From: JBNLAN01 sp050302175
GTDB taxonomy: Bacteria; Pseudomonadota; Zetaproteobacteria; Mariprofundales; Mariprofundaceae
Direction: 5' to 3'
Assembly: GCA_050302175.1 (NCBI GenBank)
Contig: JBNLAN010000009.1
Span: 1-64,000, forward strand
Length of the DNA: 64,000 bases
A program made the position numbers and the translations under genes. Below are positions 47,825 through 59,234 of this stretch, one piece after another (the stretch's first letter is position 1; each line of letters opens with the position of its first letter). Below the pieces are notes generated by a model. That model did not search any database. It saw only the letters and a program-made list of their open reading frames with translations, and was not told where the DNA came from.

Positions 47825-48610
47825 ATGTCAGTGATTGGTTTCGGTGTTGTGCCGCTTTTTGCAAAGCGCAGTATTGCTATGCTGCTATTTACGATCATTT
47901 TGGTTGGGTGCGCATCGGACAACAGTGACAGGTTCCGGCAGCGGGGAGATTTCGCCCGTAATTTAAAAAATATTTCGATTATTGCCGATGTCACTGTCAT
48001 CCATGAGCGCAACCAGAAACCGGTACTGCTAGTGGCGCCGGAGAACGCCGCCATTGCCGATCATCTGGCCGATGTGGCGGCGGCAGTTCTTAAGGATAAG
48101 GGCTATGGCGTAGCCGGGGAACCTGTTCGTTCTGTAGGGCTTTCCGGTATTGATCATCATGTCTCTGTCGCATACAGCAAACCATTGAACGACATTTTTA
48201 TGCCGCCATCAGCACCGCCTTTTATATTGCAGCCTTCGGGCGGAAGAATTACCGCACGCAAACTTACAGTTCTGCTGAATGATTTGTCTCGTGAAATACT
48301 GATGGCTGAGAGCAGTCCGTTCGGCAATATTCCAATTTTGGTAATTACAGCTCGCGGGCGCTATGCCGATACCGGGCCGGAGGTTACACCACCTGACGGG
48401 AGTATTATGATTACCTACGGATCTCCCAACAGGCAAAGTCTTCGGGTGGCGCGAGATCATTTGATTATGACGATGCGTCTGTTTGATCCGCGTACAGGCG
48501 CCATGCTTTGGAAGGATGAAGTAAGTCTGGATAGTGAGCCGAACACAATGAGTTTTTCGGGGCCACTGACAAAAATGCTCGATGCCTTGCCACAGGCACG
48601 GTATCGTTGA
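47825..48610 (+). CDS. lipoprotein of unknown function (261 aa)
   Basis: GGGAGG lies five bases before the ATG at 47825; the frame is open further upstream but overlaps the end of the DJ-1 gene. The leader AMLLFTIILVGCAS is a lipobox, so the protein is lipid-anchored in the envelope. The mature part holds a strand-rich domain with LVVAPENAAIADHLADVAA-like and DPRTGAMLWKDEVSLDSEP blocks, the latter like the end of DUF4136-type lipoproteins. No specific function. The next gene is 16 bp away. Confidence 0.7.
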   Translation: MSVIGFGVVPLFAKRSIAMLLFTIILVGCASDNSDRFRQRGDFARNLKNISIIADVTVIHERNQKPVLLVAPENAAIADHLADVAAAVLKDKGYGVAGEPVRSVGLSGIDHHVSVAYSKPLNDIFMPPSAPPFILQPSGGRITARKLTVLLNDLSREILMAESSPFGNIPILVITARGRYADTGPEVTPPDGSIMITYGSPNRQSLRVARDHLIMTMRLFDPRTGAMLWKDEVSLDSEPNTMSFSGPLTKMLDALPQARYR

Positions 48611-48626
48611 GCTAGGAGAAAATACT

Positions 48627-49076
48627 ATGGCTGAATTTTTTAACGGTTGGCTGGAAGACTGGAGCGCATGGTTTGCACTTGCATGTATTCTGGCTGGTAT
48701 CGAGCTCATGACCGGCACCTATTATCTACTGGCTCTGGCCGGCGGGGCTTTGCTCACCAGCTTTGCAGCCGGATTACTGGAGATTGGAATTGGCGCGCAA
48801 CTGGTGGTGTTTGCAGTCGGATCGGTGCTTACCTACGCAGCTCTTACGCCACTGCGCAAACATAAGGGCGCGAAAACAGATGGGCAGGCGCATATGATCG
48901 GTGAGGAGGTGACCGTTACCGAAACTGTCGATCTGAAAGGGCGCTGCACCTACAAGGGCGTGTCATGGATTGCCAAGGCGCGTGCCCCCATCCATAAGGG
49001 TGAGAAGGGCATCATTGAATCGGTACAGGGCAGCACGCTCGTGATCACTAAAAAAGCACTATCAAACGAGGAGTAA
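48627..49076 (+). CDS. NfeD family membrane protein
   Basis: Short NfeD-type protein (149 aa) with two or three membrane helices (residues ~15-75, with ILAGIELMTGTYYLLALAGGALLTSF) and a C-terminal OB-fold domain: HMIGEEVTVTETVDLKGRCTYKGVSWIAKA and EKGIIESVQGSTLVI. NfeD proteins pair with SPFH proteins, and the next gene, three bases downstream, is one. The pair is a standard bacterial operon thought to organise membrane microdomains. GGAG before the ATG at 48627 decides the start. Confidence 0.92.
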   Translation: MAEFFNGWLEDWSAWFALACILAGIELMTGTYYLLALAGGALLTSFAAGLLEIGIGAQLVVFAVGSVLTYAALTPLRKHKGAKTDGQAHMIGEEVTVTETVDLKGRCTYKGVSWIAKARAPIHKGEKGIIESVQGSTLVITKKALSNEE

Positions 49077-49079
49077 GAC

Positions 49080-50060
49080 ATGGAATTCACATCGGTTTTC
49101 GGCTTTGCTATCGCCGCCTTGGTGGCGGTTTTTATTTTCAAAGGCATTGTGGTGGTGCGCCACTCCGAGCGCATGGTGATCGAGCGGCTCGGTAGCTACA
49201 ACCGCACGCTCACTCCCGGCATCAATTTTATCGTGCCGTTTCTGGATCGGCCGCGCGATTTTCTCTGGAAGGCGCAGGAGGGCAGTGCATTGGCACGTAT
49301 ATTGGGCGATACCGGCGATGCAGCATTCACCCGCCTCACCTCGGTGACCCGTATCGATATTCGCGAGACTGTGCTCGATTTCCCTTCGCAGACGGTGATC
49401 ACCAAGGACAATGTCAGCATCAAGATCAATGCGCTGATGTATATCGAGATTACTGAGCCGCACGATGCGGTCTACAAGATTGCCAATCTTCCAAATGCGG
49501 TGGAGAAACTGGCGCAGACCACGCTCAGAAGTCTCGTGGGCGATTTGGAGCTTGATACCACGCTCTCTTCTCGTGAACTTATTAATTCGAAATTACAGGT
49601 GGCGCTTGATGAAGCTGCCGATGATTGGGGGGCTAAGGTCAAGCGTGTGGAGGTGCAGGATATCCTTGTGCCGCAAGAAGTGCAGGAGGCGATGGAGAAG
49701 CAGATGCGTGCTGAGCGCGACAAGCGTGCCGCCATTCTGGAAGCCGAGGGTTCACGGCAGTCGGCGATTCTCAAGGCTGAAGGTGAAAAGAAAGCGGCGG
49801 TGTTGGTGGCAGAGGGCAAACGTGAGGCCCGTATTCTGGAGGCAGATGGCGAGAAGCAGGCACTGGACAGGTTGAAAACTGCGATCGGTGAAAAGGGATT
49901 TTCACAGTATCTGATCGCGGTGCGCTATCTCGATACGCTGGAGAAGATGGGCGTACAGAAAGAGGGCGATAAGACGGTATTTATGCCGTTTGAGGCCACT
50001 GCTGCGCTTGGCTCCATCGGTGGAATCAAGGAGATGCTGAACGTAGCAACCGGTAAGTAA
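49080..50060 (+). CDS. SPFH/stomatin-like protein (QmcA type)
   Basis: An N-terminal membrane anchor (residues ~5-22) is followed by a SPFH/band-7 domain: RHSERMVIERLGSYNRTLTPGINFIVPF, and TLRSLVGDLELDTTLSSRE is the typical conserved helix. A coiled-coil stretch, RAERDKRAAILEAEGSRQSA, follows, then a short C-terminal tail. 326 residues and the arrangement with NfeD match E. coli QmcA. Members form ring-shaped cages on the inner membrane and influence protease access. CGAGGAG precedes the ATG. The operon ends here. Confidence 0.93.
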   Translation: MEFTSVFGFAIAALVAVFIFKGIVVVRHSERMVIERLGSYNRTLTPGINFIVPFLDRPRDFLWKAQEGSALARILGDTGDAAFTRLTSVTRIDIRETVLDFPSQTVITKDNVSIKINALMYIEITEPHDAVYKIANLPNAVEKLAQTTLRSLVGDLELDTTLSSRELINSKLQVALDEAADDWGAKVKRVEVQDILVPQEVQEAMEKQMRAERDKRAAILEAEGSRQSAILKAEGEKKAAVLVAEGKREARILEADGEKQALDRLKTAIGEKGFSQYLIAVRYLDTLEKMGVQKEGDKTVFMPFEATAALGSIGGIKEMLNVATGK

Positions 50061-50198
50061 CTTGACGACTATGATTGCGGTTGGGTTGGGGCTTGTGCTG
50101 GTGGCGACCATCCTTTTTTGCGATCAAAGGGAAAAATGGTTGCGGCGTTACATGAGGAATATTTGATTGCAAGACCTGACCCCATATACTTTACTTTT

Positions 50199-50753
50199 TC
50201 ATGGAGATGAGAAATAGGCTTCAAATTCATTCCGAACATCTTTTTCCTGCAAAAGGTTCCATAATAATAACTGATTGTTTGGGTAGTCGGCGTATTTCTC
50301 GTCTGGAGCATTGTCCCGGGCCTCCATTTCTTTGAATGCGGCTCTGATTTTTTTGTTATTTCCGGAATAATTAAACCAGTTTTTGTGGGTCAATTGCTCC
50401 AAAGCATAAACAGCCAGTTCACCTTCAATTGTGCCTTGAAACGGGTCGGTGTGTAGCGCAGTGGCTTTTGTAGATTGAAGTTTACTGAATAAGAATGGAA
50501 GCAATGCAGATCGGTCTTGTGCCAAGAAGGCTCTCCAGCATGGACTTACATTGCTGCCTTCTGCATTTCCTATAGAAATTCCCCATATGGCCTCCTCGGG
50601 GTTCCAATGCTGGGAACCCATAAGACAACCCTCATGCGTATAAATGCTTTCCCATTGGCCTGAAATGGACGTTTGCGGACAATTACTGCACGCTGAGAAA
50701 AGCAAGATTGGTAATAGCATTAGGTGCTTGTTAAGTCTTAATAATTGAATCAT
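50199..50753 (-). CDS. putative lipoprotein, AT-rich (184 aa)
   Basis: GGAGAGG precedes the ATG at 50753, which decides the start. The leader NKHLMLLPILLFSACSNC is a lipobox. The mature part contains several Trp and Cys residues (GQWESIYTHEGCLMG, HWNPEEAIWGIS) and a helical end (IRAAFKEMEARDNAPDEKY). The lysozyme-inhibitor and other small lipoprotein families have similar size, but no match was recognised. The base composition is AT-rich compared with neighbours, consistent with acquisition. A GACCTGACCCC mobile-element-like stretch lies next to its 3' end. Confidence 0.65.
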   Translation of the reverse strand: MIQLLRLNKHLMLLPILLFSACSNCPQTSISGQWESIYTHEGCLMGSQHWNPEEAIWGISIGNAEGSNVSPCWRAFLAQDRSALLPFLFSKLQSTKATALHTDPFQGTIEGELAVYALEQLTHKNWFNYSGNNKKIRAAFKEMEARDNAPDEKYADYPNNQLLLWNLLQEKDVRNEFEAYFSSP

Positions 50754-50893
50754 TTCCTCTCCAAGACTTGCATTGCCCCGACAGATGCCATCTATCTTCC
50801 GCAAAATACCTTCCCGGAGTCAACCGGGAGATACAAGCAGCTTAATGGGTCACGACAATGGGTGAGCTTCGAGCATGGAATTAGAGATGGGCT

Positions 50894-50940
50894 CTCGCTG
50901 ATTTATCCAGCGAGCTAAGCATTATCTTCATTGCTATAAT
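50894..50940 (+). promoter_or_regulatory. inverted repeat and -10-like box before the ODP-type gene
   Basis: CTCGCTG-ATTTATC-CAGCGAG (50894-50914) is a perfect 7-bp inverted repeat, followed 20 bp later by TATAAT (50935-50940). The -10 match is exact, but no good -35 is seen at 16-18 bp, which fits an activator-dependent promoter. The start codon of the next gene is 64 bp downstream of the -10 box. Confidence 0.4.
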
Positions 50941-51003
50941 TGCTCTACAATCTATGTAGCTGGTGGCATGGTGTGTGCGCCGGATAGATAAGAAGGGGAC
51001 GTT

Positions 51004-51801
51004 ATGAGCAAAGCCGACAGTATCCAGTTAGAGAATCTTGAGGTCTCGATGGCCAAGCCGACATGCCTGTTCGAGGATGGTGGGTATGCGGTGTATTGGC
51101 TGGGGATTGCCGATGAAACCGCCTTCCGCTGCAATGTGTATTTGGTGAAAGATGGCGATCAGGGGGTGATCATCGATCCGGGGTCACGCGCCTGGTTTTC
51201 TCAGGTAAAGGAGCGAGTCGAGCAGATCATGCCTGCGGAAAATATCTGCGCGATGGTGCTGTGCCATCAGGACCCGGATGTGGCCGCGTCCCTGCCGGAC
51301 TGGATGGGCGTGCGCCCCGATATACTGGTGATATCTTCCATGCGGGCGCGTGTGCTGTTGCCGCATTATGGGCGCGAGGATTTCCAGTTTCAGGATATCA
51401 GCAAAGAGCGCCAGTTCAGTTTCGATTCGGGGCGCTCACTTAGCTTTATGGAAGCACCGTTTTTGCACTCTCCTGCAGCCTTTGTCACCTTTGATCGCAC
51501 TTCGGGCTATCTTTTCTCCGGTGACATCTGGGCGGCACTAACCACCGACTGGGAATTGTGTGTACAGAATTTCGACGAGCATTGCAGCAATATGGATATG
51601 TTCCATATGGATTATATGGCCTCCAACATTGCCACTCGCGGCTTCGTGGAGCAGCTCGATGCGCTGCCGGCAAGCGATATTTCGGCCATTTTGCCGCAGC
51701 ACGGCTCCATTATCCCCAAGGAGATGGTGTCGCAGGCGATGGAGTATTTACGGACGTTGCAGTGTGGCACTGATCTTCTCTATCCCGAACTGAGCCGTTA
51801 A
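51004..51801 (+). CDS. ODP-type metallo-beta-lactamase fold protein, possible diiron oxygen sensor
   Basis: A 265-residue MBL-fold protein like the diiron domain of flavodiiron proteins, but without the flavodoxin domain. Metal-site motifs: H88-x-D90-x-D92 in LCHQDPDVAASLP, His in APFLHSPAAFVTFD, Asp in FSGDIWAAL, and His in LPQHGSII. In classical flavodiiron enzymes the first motif is H-x-E-x-D-H; here the last position is Val, the form seen in oxygen-binding diiron sensors. A histidine kinase gene follows at 10 bp. Binding of oxygen or NO by the diiron centre is inferred. Cytoplasmic, no signal peptide. Confidence 0.85.
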   Translation: MSKADSIQLENLEVSMAKPTCLFEDGGYAVYWLGIADETAFRCNVYLVKDGDQGVIIDPGSRAWFSQVKERVEQIMPAENICAMVLCHQDPDVAASLPDWMGVRPDILVISSMRARVLLPHYGREDFQFQDISKERQFSFDSGRSLSFMEAPFLHSPAAFVTFDRTSGYLFSGDIWAALTTDWELCVQNFDEHCSNMDMFHMDYMASNIATRGFVEQLDALPASDISAILPQHGSIIPKEMVSQAMEYLRTLQCGTDLLYPELSR

Positions 51802-51811
51802 GTGCAGACCG

Positions 51812-53422
51812 ATGGATGATGCCGGGCGTATAGCGGCGCTTGAGCGCAAGATTCGTCTGCTGGAGGGCACGCTCGAGCAGGCCAATCGCATCCGGGAGCG
51901 GTGGCATGATGCGACCGGCAAATTGCAAAAAGCACAACGGCAATTGCAGAGCAGCGAGCAACGCAATCGCCTGCTGCTTGACCATGCCTTCGACGCTATT
52001 CTGCTTGTAGATGAAGGTTTCCGTGTGCTGTATGCCAATCCGGCGGCGGAGGTGCTGCTTGGTATGGCGGCGGAGCAGGCAGTGGGTACTCCTGTTACTA
52101 CCTGGCTTTCCGATTGTTGCGACACCAATCCGCACGAGGTACATGAGTCGGTTTGGCGTCGTGGAGAGGATGAAATTGCGGTAGAGCTGGTGATTGGCCC
52201 AACCGAATCGGAAGAGAACGATGGTCATCCGGTTATGGTGCTCACCGTGCACGATATCAGCGCTCGCAAACGTGTGGAGGAGGCGTTGCGCCTCTATAGC
52301 GAGACCCTGGAGCAGCGTGTCGCCGAGCAGAGCGCCAATCTGCACAGGCTTTCGCAGGCTCTGGAACAAACGGGCGAAGCGGTGTTTATGCTTGGAAGTC
52401 AGGGGTACATCGAATATGTCAACAAGGCGCTGTGCAGCATGAGTGGACGCGAGGCTTCTGAACTGCTGGGCGAGGGCCCGGAACTCCTGCTGCAAAAAAA
52501 ATCAATGCCGAGGGAAACCGAAACAAGAGATAAAATCTGGCACGGTCGCCTGCTGTTGCTGCACAAGGGTGGGAGCCAGTTGCCGGTCCATGTTTCCATC
52601 ACTTCGGTTGCTGAAACCTCATCGCCGCAGGAGCGGCACGCCGTAGTCATTATGCAGGATATCTCGCAACGCGAAAAACTGGAGCAGCGTTTGCGCGCGG
52701 CAGAAAAGATGCAGGCTGTCGGCATGCTGACCGGCGGCATTGCCCACGAATTCAACAATATTCTGGCCTGCATCAATGGTTACGCCTTTATGGCGGCGAC
52801 CGATGAGCAGCTGAGTGTGGAAGTGCGCAATGCCATGGAGGTGATTCAGGAGCAGAGCGATAAGGCATCCGAGTTGATTCAGCACATGCTGCTGTTTTCC
52901 GGGCAGGGATCCCTCTATTTGCAAAGGGAGGAGGTGAATTTCTCCGAGGCGGTGCGGCAGGCATGTGCGGAGTTCGGGCAACGTGCAGGAAACCACAGTC
53001 GGCTGGAGCTCGATATTGAAACGCCCGATATCGTTTTGCATGGCGATGCGGAGCGTCTGCAGCAGGTGGTGCGGGCATTGCTGGAAAATGCCGAGCTTGC
53101 CAGAAGAGAGGGGGAAGGGGATCCGCACATCGCAGTGCAACTGCAGCGAGTCGATATCGATCAGGATTTGCAGATCAGGCATGGATTGCCTGACGGTAAG
53201 GCGGCGCACTTGTCTGTTTGCGATAATGGCATCGGTATGAGTGATGAGGTGAAGGCGCAAATCTTTGAGCCGTTTTTCACTACGCGCAAGGTGGGTGAAG
53301 GCACTGGTCTGGGGCTTTCGGTCGCGTGGGGGATTGTGAATATTCATGCCGGTGTAATCGAGGTGGTGAGCCAGCCGGATCAAGGTACCGAGATACACAT
53401 CTATCTGCCGCTGGCCTCTTAA
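51812..53422 (+). CDS. PAS-PAS sensor histidine kinase
   Basis: A 536-residue soluble kinase with no membrane segment. An N-terminal coiled coil (~5-50) leads to a PAS domain (~55-150, AFDAILLVDEGFRVLYANPAAEVLL) and a second (~180-290, GEAVFMLGSQGYIEYVNKAL). The HisKA helix holds the phosphoacceptor His in TGGIAHEFNNILACINGYA, the NtrB-like class, and the ATPase has VCDNGIGM and EPFFTTRKVGEGTGLGLSVAWGIV. It starts 10 bp after the ODP-type gene, and there is no response regulator gene next to it. It could phosphorylate the orphan receiver at 6.6 kb or another. Confidence 0.93.
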   Translation: MDDAGRIAALERKIRLLEGTLEQANRIRERWHDATGKLQKAQRQLQSSEQRNRLLLDHAFDAILLVDEGFRVLYANPAAEVLLGMAAEQAVGTPVTTWLSDCCDTNPHEVHESVWRRGEDEIAVELVIGPTESEENDGHPVMVLTVHDISARKRVEEALRLYSETLEQRVAEQSANLHRLSQALEQTGEAVFMLGSQGYIEYVNKALCSMSGREASELLGEGPELLLQKKSMPRETETRDKIWHGRLLLLHKGGSQLPVHVSITSVAETSSPQERHAVVIMQDISQREKLEQRLRAAEKMQAVGMLTGGIAHEFNNILACINGYAFMAATDEQLSVEVRNAMEVIQEQSDKASELIQHMLLFSGQGSLYLQREEVNFSEAVRQACAEFGQRAGNHSRLELDIETPDIVLHGDAERLQQVVRALLENAELARREGEGDPHIAVQLQRVDIDQDLQIRHGLPDGKAAHLSVCDNGIGMSDEVKAQIFEPFFTTRKVGEGTGLGLSVAWGIVNIHAGVIEVVSQPDQGTEIHIYLPLAS

Positions 53423-53625
53423 GAAGTTTTCGTATAGTTCCTGTTTGACCTGTAGTGCTGGGGCTATAGCATGCTCGCGCACTCCGGGCCGATTTTTTGC
53501 CTTCAGAAGTGTGCGAAATTTTTCTCTGGAGTGACTCTCTTGCTGAAACAACACATGCTTCCTTCCGAATCGATTGCAGTGTCCGGCTACGAGTTGCTTG
53601 GCAGAGAAGCAGGCAGGGTATAATC

Positions 53626-55214
53626 ATGGCCAAGGTATGGATTGCGGACAAAATGTCCGAGCGTGCGGTAGAGGTGTTTCGCTCCCGCGGCATCGAAGTG
53701 GATTACAAGCCGGGTCTCTCTGTTGAAGAACAGATCGCTATTGCCGGCGAATACGATGGTATCGCCGTGCGTTCCTCCTCCACACTGAAGGGCGAGCTGC
53801 TGGATGCTGCGAAAAAAGTGAAGGTGATCGGTCGCGCCGGAATCGGCGTGGATAATATCGATGTGCCAACCTGTTCTCGCCGTGGTGTTGTGGTGATGAA
53901 TACGCCATTCGGCAACACCATTACCACGGCCGAGCTGGCAATCTCTCATCTTTTGGCCGCAGCCCGAATGATTCCGCAGGCATCAAGCTCCACCAAGGCG
54001 GGCAAGTGGGAAAAAAGTAAATTTATGGGTATGGAGCTCACCGGCAAAAAGGCGGGCGTGATCGGTGCGGGCAATATCGGCGCGATTGTTTGTGATCGTC
54101 TGAAGGGTCTGCACATGGGAGTGCTGGTTTACGATCCGTTTATTTCGGATGAACGCGCTGCCGCTATGGGCGTCACCAAAGTGGCGAGCGTGGCGGAGTT
54201 GGTTGAACAGGTCGATATCCTCACCATTCATGTGCCGCTTCTGGATGCCACCCGTAATCTCATTGATGCCGATATGCTGGTACGCATGAAAAAGGGCGCC
54301 ATCCTCGTGAACTGCGCCCGCGGCGGCATTGTGGATGAGGATGCGCTTTATGATGCGCTGAAGTCCGGGCATCTGCGTGCCGCAGCACTTGATGTGTTTG
54401 CTACGGAACCGGCCAAAGAGAACAGGCTGTTTGAGCTCGAAAACGTCAGCTGCACACCGCATATTGGCGCTTCCACGCACGAAGCGCAGGAGAATGTGGC
54501 AGTGCAGGTTGCCGAGCAGATGGCCGATTATCTGCTCTCCGGCACGGTTAGCAATGCAGTGAATGTGCCCTCGGTTTCCGAGGAGGAGTATCGTCAGCTC
54601 GAGCCATATATCCGTCTGGTATCCCGTTTGGGTCGTCTGCTTGGGTTGGTTGCCGAGCCGGGTTTCTCCAGACTCAATGTCAGTTTTGAAGGCGAAGTCT
54701 CGGCCTACAATCGCAAACCGCTGATGAACGCGGCGTTGCAGGGACTGCTCTCCTCCAGCATGGCGGATGTGAATGCAGTGAATGCAGGGCTTTTGGCCAA
54801 GGAGCGCGGGATAGAGGTCTCCGAGGCTGCCCGTGATAAATCCGATCATTTCAATAATCTCGTGCGTGTAGAGGTCGAGGGGAAAGCCGGTACACATAGC
54901 GTTGCCGGCACGGTATTCGATGGCGTGAAACCACGGCTGGTCAGTATTGATGGCTGCGAAATCGAACTTGCGCCTGCAGGACGCATGATCTTCATCCGCA
55001 ACGAGGATAAGCCAGGTGTGATTGCAGCCATCGGTTCGGTGCTGGCCAGGGCCGGGATCAATATTGGTGATTTCCGTCTGGGTCGTCAGCCGGACAGCTC
55101 TTCGGCAGTGGCAATGATTTCGGTTGATTCGCAGCCGGATGAGGGCGTGCTGAAAGCGCTATCCGAGCTGGAAGGTCTGCGCACGGTTCGCTATGTCGAA
55201 CTCGAGTCACTCTG

Positions 55215-55215
<1 letters not shown>
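53626..55215 (+). CDS. serA: D-3-phosphoglycerate dehydrogenase
   Basis: First step of serine synthesis: oxidises 3-phosphoglycerate with NAD. The start at 53626 (MAKVWIADKMSERAVEVF) is where homology begins; the frame upstream has no support. Domains: catalytic and Rossmann parts (~1-320; KAGVIGAGNIGAIVCDRLKG loop, catalytic Arg in NCARGGIVDEDAL, and His in SCTPHIGAST), an intervening domain, and a C-terminal ACT-like domain (~455-529, GRMIFIRNEDKPGVIAAIGSVLARAGINIGDF) that usually binds serine for feedback control. 529 residues is the long SerA form. The stop overlaps the hisZ ATG by one base. Confidence 0.97.
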
Positions 55216-57507
<2,292 letters not shown>

Positions 57508-57534
57508 ATGCTTGCGGGGCTGGATACGGGAGGT

Positions 57535-57951
57535 TTAGTTCAGGGAGATGTCGAAACCATCTTTTTGATGCACGGTCTCTTTCAGCCACTTTTTGGCCTG
57601 GGCTTCATTTCGGAAGACTGCGTTGTCCCAGCCGATGTTGTCGACCAGAGCCAGCCACATACGTGATATTCCATAGGCAAGATCACTTGTGGCAACAATG
57701 GCATTGGTTTTTTCTTTCACGATAGCGCTGGCTTCACGGCTCTGCTTGGCAAGAATCTGCACTTCATGCTGCGAGACATGCATCTCTTCAGCGCCGGAGA
57801 GGTCAATATAGCCGTAGCGCAGACGTTGCATGGACTTCATTGATGAATAAACTTTATTGTTGGCATCAATCATTTCGCTGCCGCTGACATTGCCGCGTAT
57901 GGTTAGCACGACCCCTCTGTCTTCGTCGATATACCGAACATCTATAGGCAT
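57535..57951 (-). CDS. STAS/SpoIIAA-like protein (138 aa)
   Basis: A small soluble protein. RYIDEDRGVVLTIRGNVSGSEMI and YGYIDLSGAEEMHVSQHEVQILAKQ resemble the strand-helix pattern of SpoIIAA/STAS-like (DUF-type) proteins, where a conserved Ser/Thr may be phosphorylated by a partner kinase. WLALVDNIGWDNAVFRNEAQAKKWL is the C-terminal helical end. No partner gene adjacent. It converges with purA, with 27 bp between stops. A role as regulator is inferred only. Confidence 0.72.
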   Translation of the reverse strand: MPIDVRYIDEDRGVVLTIRGNVSGSEMIDANNKVYSSMKSMQRLRYGYIDLSGAEEMHVSQHEVQILAKQSREASAIVKEKTNAIVATSDLAYGISRMWLALVDNIGWDNAVFRNEAQAKKWLKETVHQKDGFDISLN

Positions 57952-58055
57952 GATGTCGAATGTCTCTCCATAGGATATTTAACGGTATGGCATTATGACT
58001 ATATCCCAGTGTACGTCAATCAACAATTTAGCGATAACCTGCTAGCCTGTGCACA

Positions 58056-59234
58056 ATGATCCCGAGTTTTTCTTTTTCAACAACCCCGGATATTCAATTC
58101 GGCAACGGAGCGCGCCAAAACCTGCCCGAGTTACTTTCAGGCTTTGGAACACGGGTGCTGCTGGCAACCGGTCAGCACTCCTTCGACCACTCTGTGGCAG
58201 GACAGGAGTTGCTTGCCATGCTCTCCAGGTTCGATCTGCGCCGTATACGAATCGAGGGCGAACCATCACCGGAGATTGTCGATAATGCGGTCGGAGAGTT
58301 CCGTGAATTCTCTCCGCATGTAGTGGTTGCCATTGGAGGCGGAAGCGCAATAGATGCGGCAAAGGCTATCGCCGGGCTGCTGCCCTCCGGCGATTCGGTG
58401 ATGGACTATCTCGAGGGGGTCGGGCAGGGGAAGGCCTATCATGGACCATCGACTCCGCTGGTTGCAGTGCCGACAACTGCCGGTACCGGAGGTGAAACCA
58501 GCAAGAATGCGGTGCTCTCGGTGGTTGGTGAGAAGGGGTTTAAAAAATCATTCCGGCACGACTGTTTGGTGGCAAAGACCATCATCCTCGATCCGGAACT
58601 GACACGCGGTTGTTCTGCTGAAGTTACCGCAGCCTGTGGCATGGATGCCTTCACGCAACTGTTGGAATCCTATGTAGCAAGTCGAGCTGGCCCGATGACA
58701 GATGCACTGGCATTGAGCGGACTGGAGGCTGTTCGCGATGCGCTGGTTATGGCTGTCGAGGAGGGCGATGATATCGAGGCTCGCTCCCGCATGCTGTATG
58801 CATCCTCGATCTCCGGGCTGACCCTCGCCAATGCCGGGCTCGGTTCGGTGCATGGCCTGGCATCGCCTTTGGGAGCTTTTTTTCCGATTCCGCACGGTGT
58901 TGTTTGTGGAACGCTTTTATTTGATGCTACACGCATCAATATTCGAGCACTTTCGCAGCGCGACCCACAAAATCCGGCGCTTGAAAAATATGCGGCAGTG
59001 GGCCGTATGTTTGCCCATCAGGCCAATCTGGCGCCGGAAGCGGCAAGGGAGGCTCTGCTTGGAATTATTCAGGCATGGAGTGGCAGGTTTGCGATGCCTC
59101 GGCTCTCTCAGTTCGGAGTCGCCAAGAGCGATATTCCCCGAATCGTCGCCAACGCACGCGGCAACAGCATGCAAACCAATCCTGTACGATTGACCGATGA
59201 TGAGATTGCGGAGCTGATTGGCTCGCGTCTTTAG
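58056..59234 (+). CDS. iron-containing alcohol dehydrogenase with variant metal site
   Basis: A type III alcohol dehydrogenase of 392 residues. NAD-binding features are GGGSAIDAAKAIAGLLP and TTAGTGGETSKNAVLS. The four metal positions, aligned with FucO, are D197, Q201 (normally His), H266 in SVHGLASPLG, and H280 in IPHGVVCG, so one ligand is changed and the neighbouring conserved His of the A-H pair is Ser. Some annotated members share the Q variant. The substrate is unknown; relatives act on lactaldehyde, propanediol or ethanol. The stop overlaps the stop of pgsA. Confidence 0.9.
   Translation: MIPSFSFSTTPDIQFGNGARQNLPELLSGFGTRVLLATGQHSFDHSVAGQELLAMLSRFDLRRIRIEGEPSPEIVDNAVGEFREFSPHVVVAIGGGSAIDAAKAIAGLLPSGDSVMDYLEGVGQGKAYHGPSTPLVAVPTTAGTGGETSKNAVLSVVGEKGFKKSFRHDCLVAKTIILDPELTRGCSAEVTAACGMDAFTQLLESYVASRAGPMTDALALSGLEAVRDALVMAVEEGDDIEARSRMLYASSISGLTLANAGLGSVHGLASPLGAFFPIPHGVVCGTLLFDATRINIRALSQRDPQNPALEKYAAVGRMFAHQANLAPEAAREALLGIIQAWSGRFAMPRLSQFGVAKSDIPRIVANARGNSMQTNPVRLTDDEIAELIGSRL

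Noticed and set aside
52619..53554. 311-residue frame antisense to the PAS-PAS kinase
   Set aside because: Entirely opposite a kinase core with intact motifs; no independent domain pattern or ribosome site.
53983..54897. 304-residue frame antisense to serA
   Set aside because: Covers the catalytic core of a clearly coding, full-length serA on the other strand.
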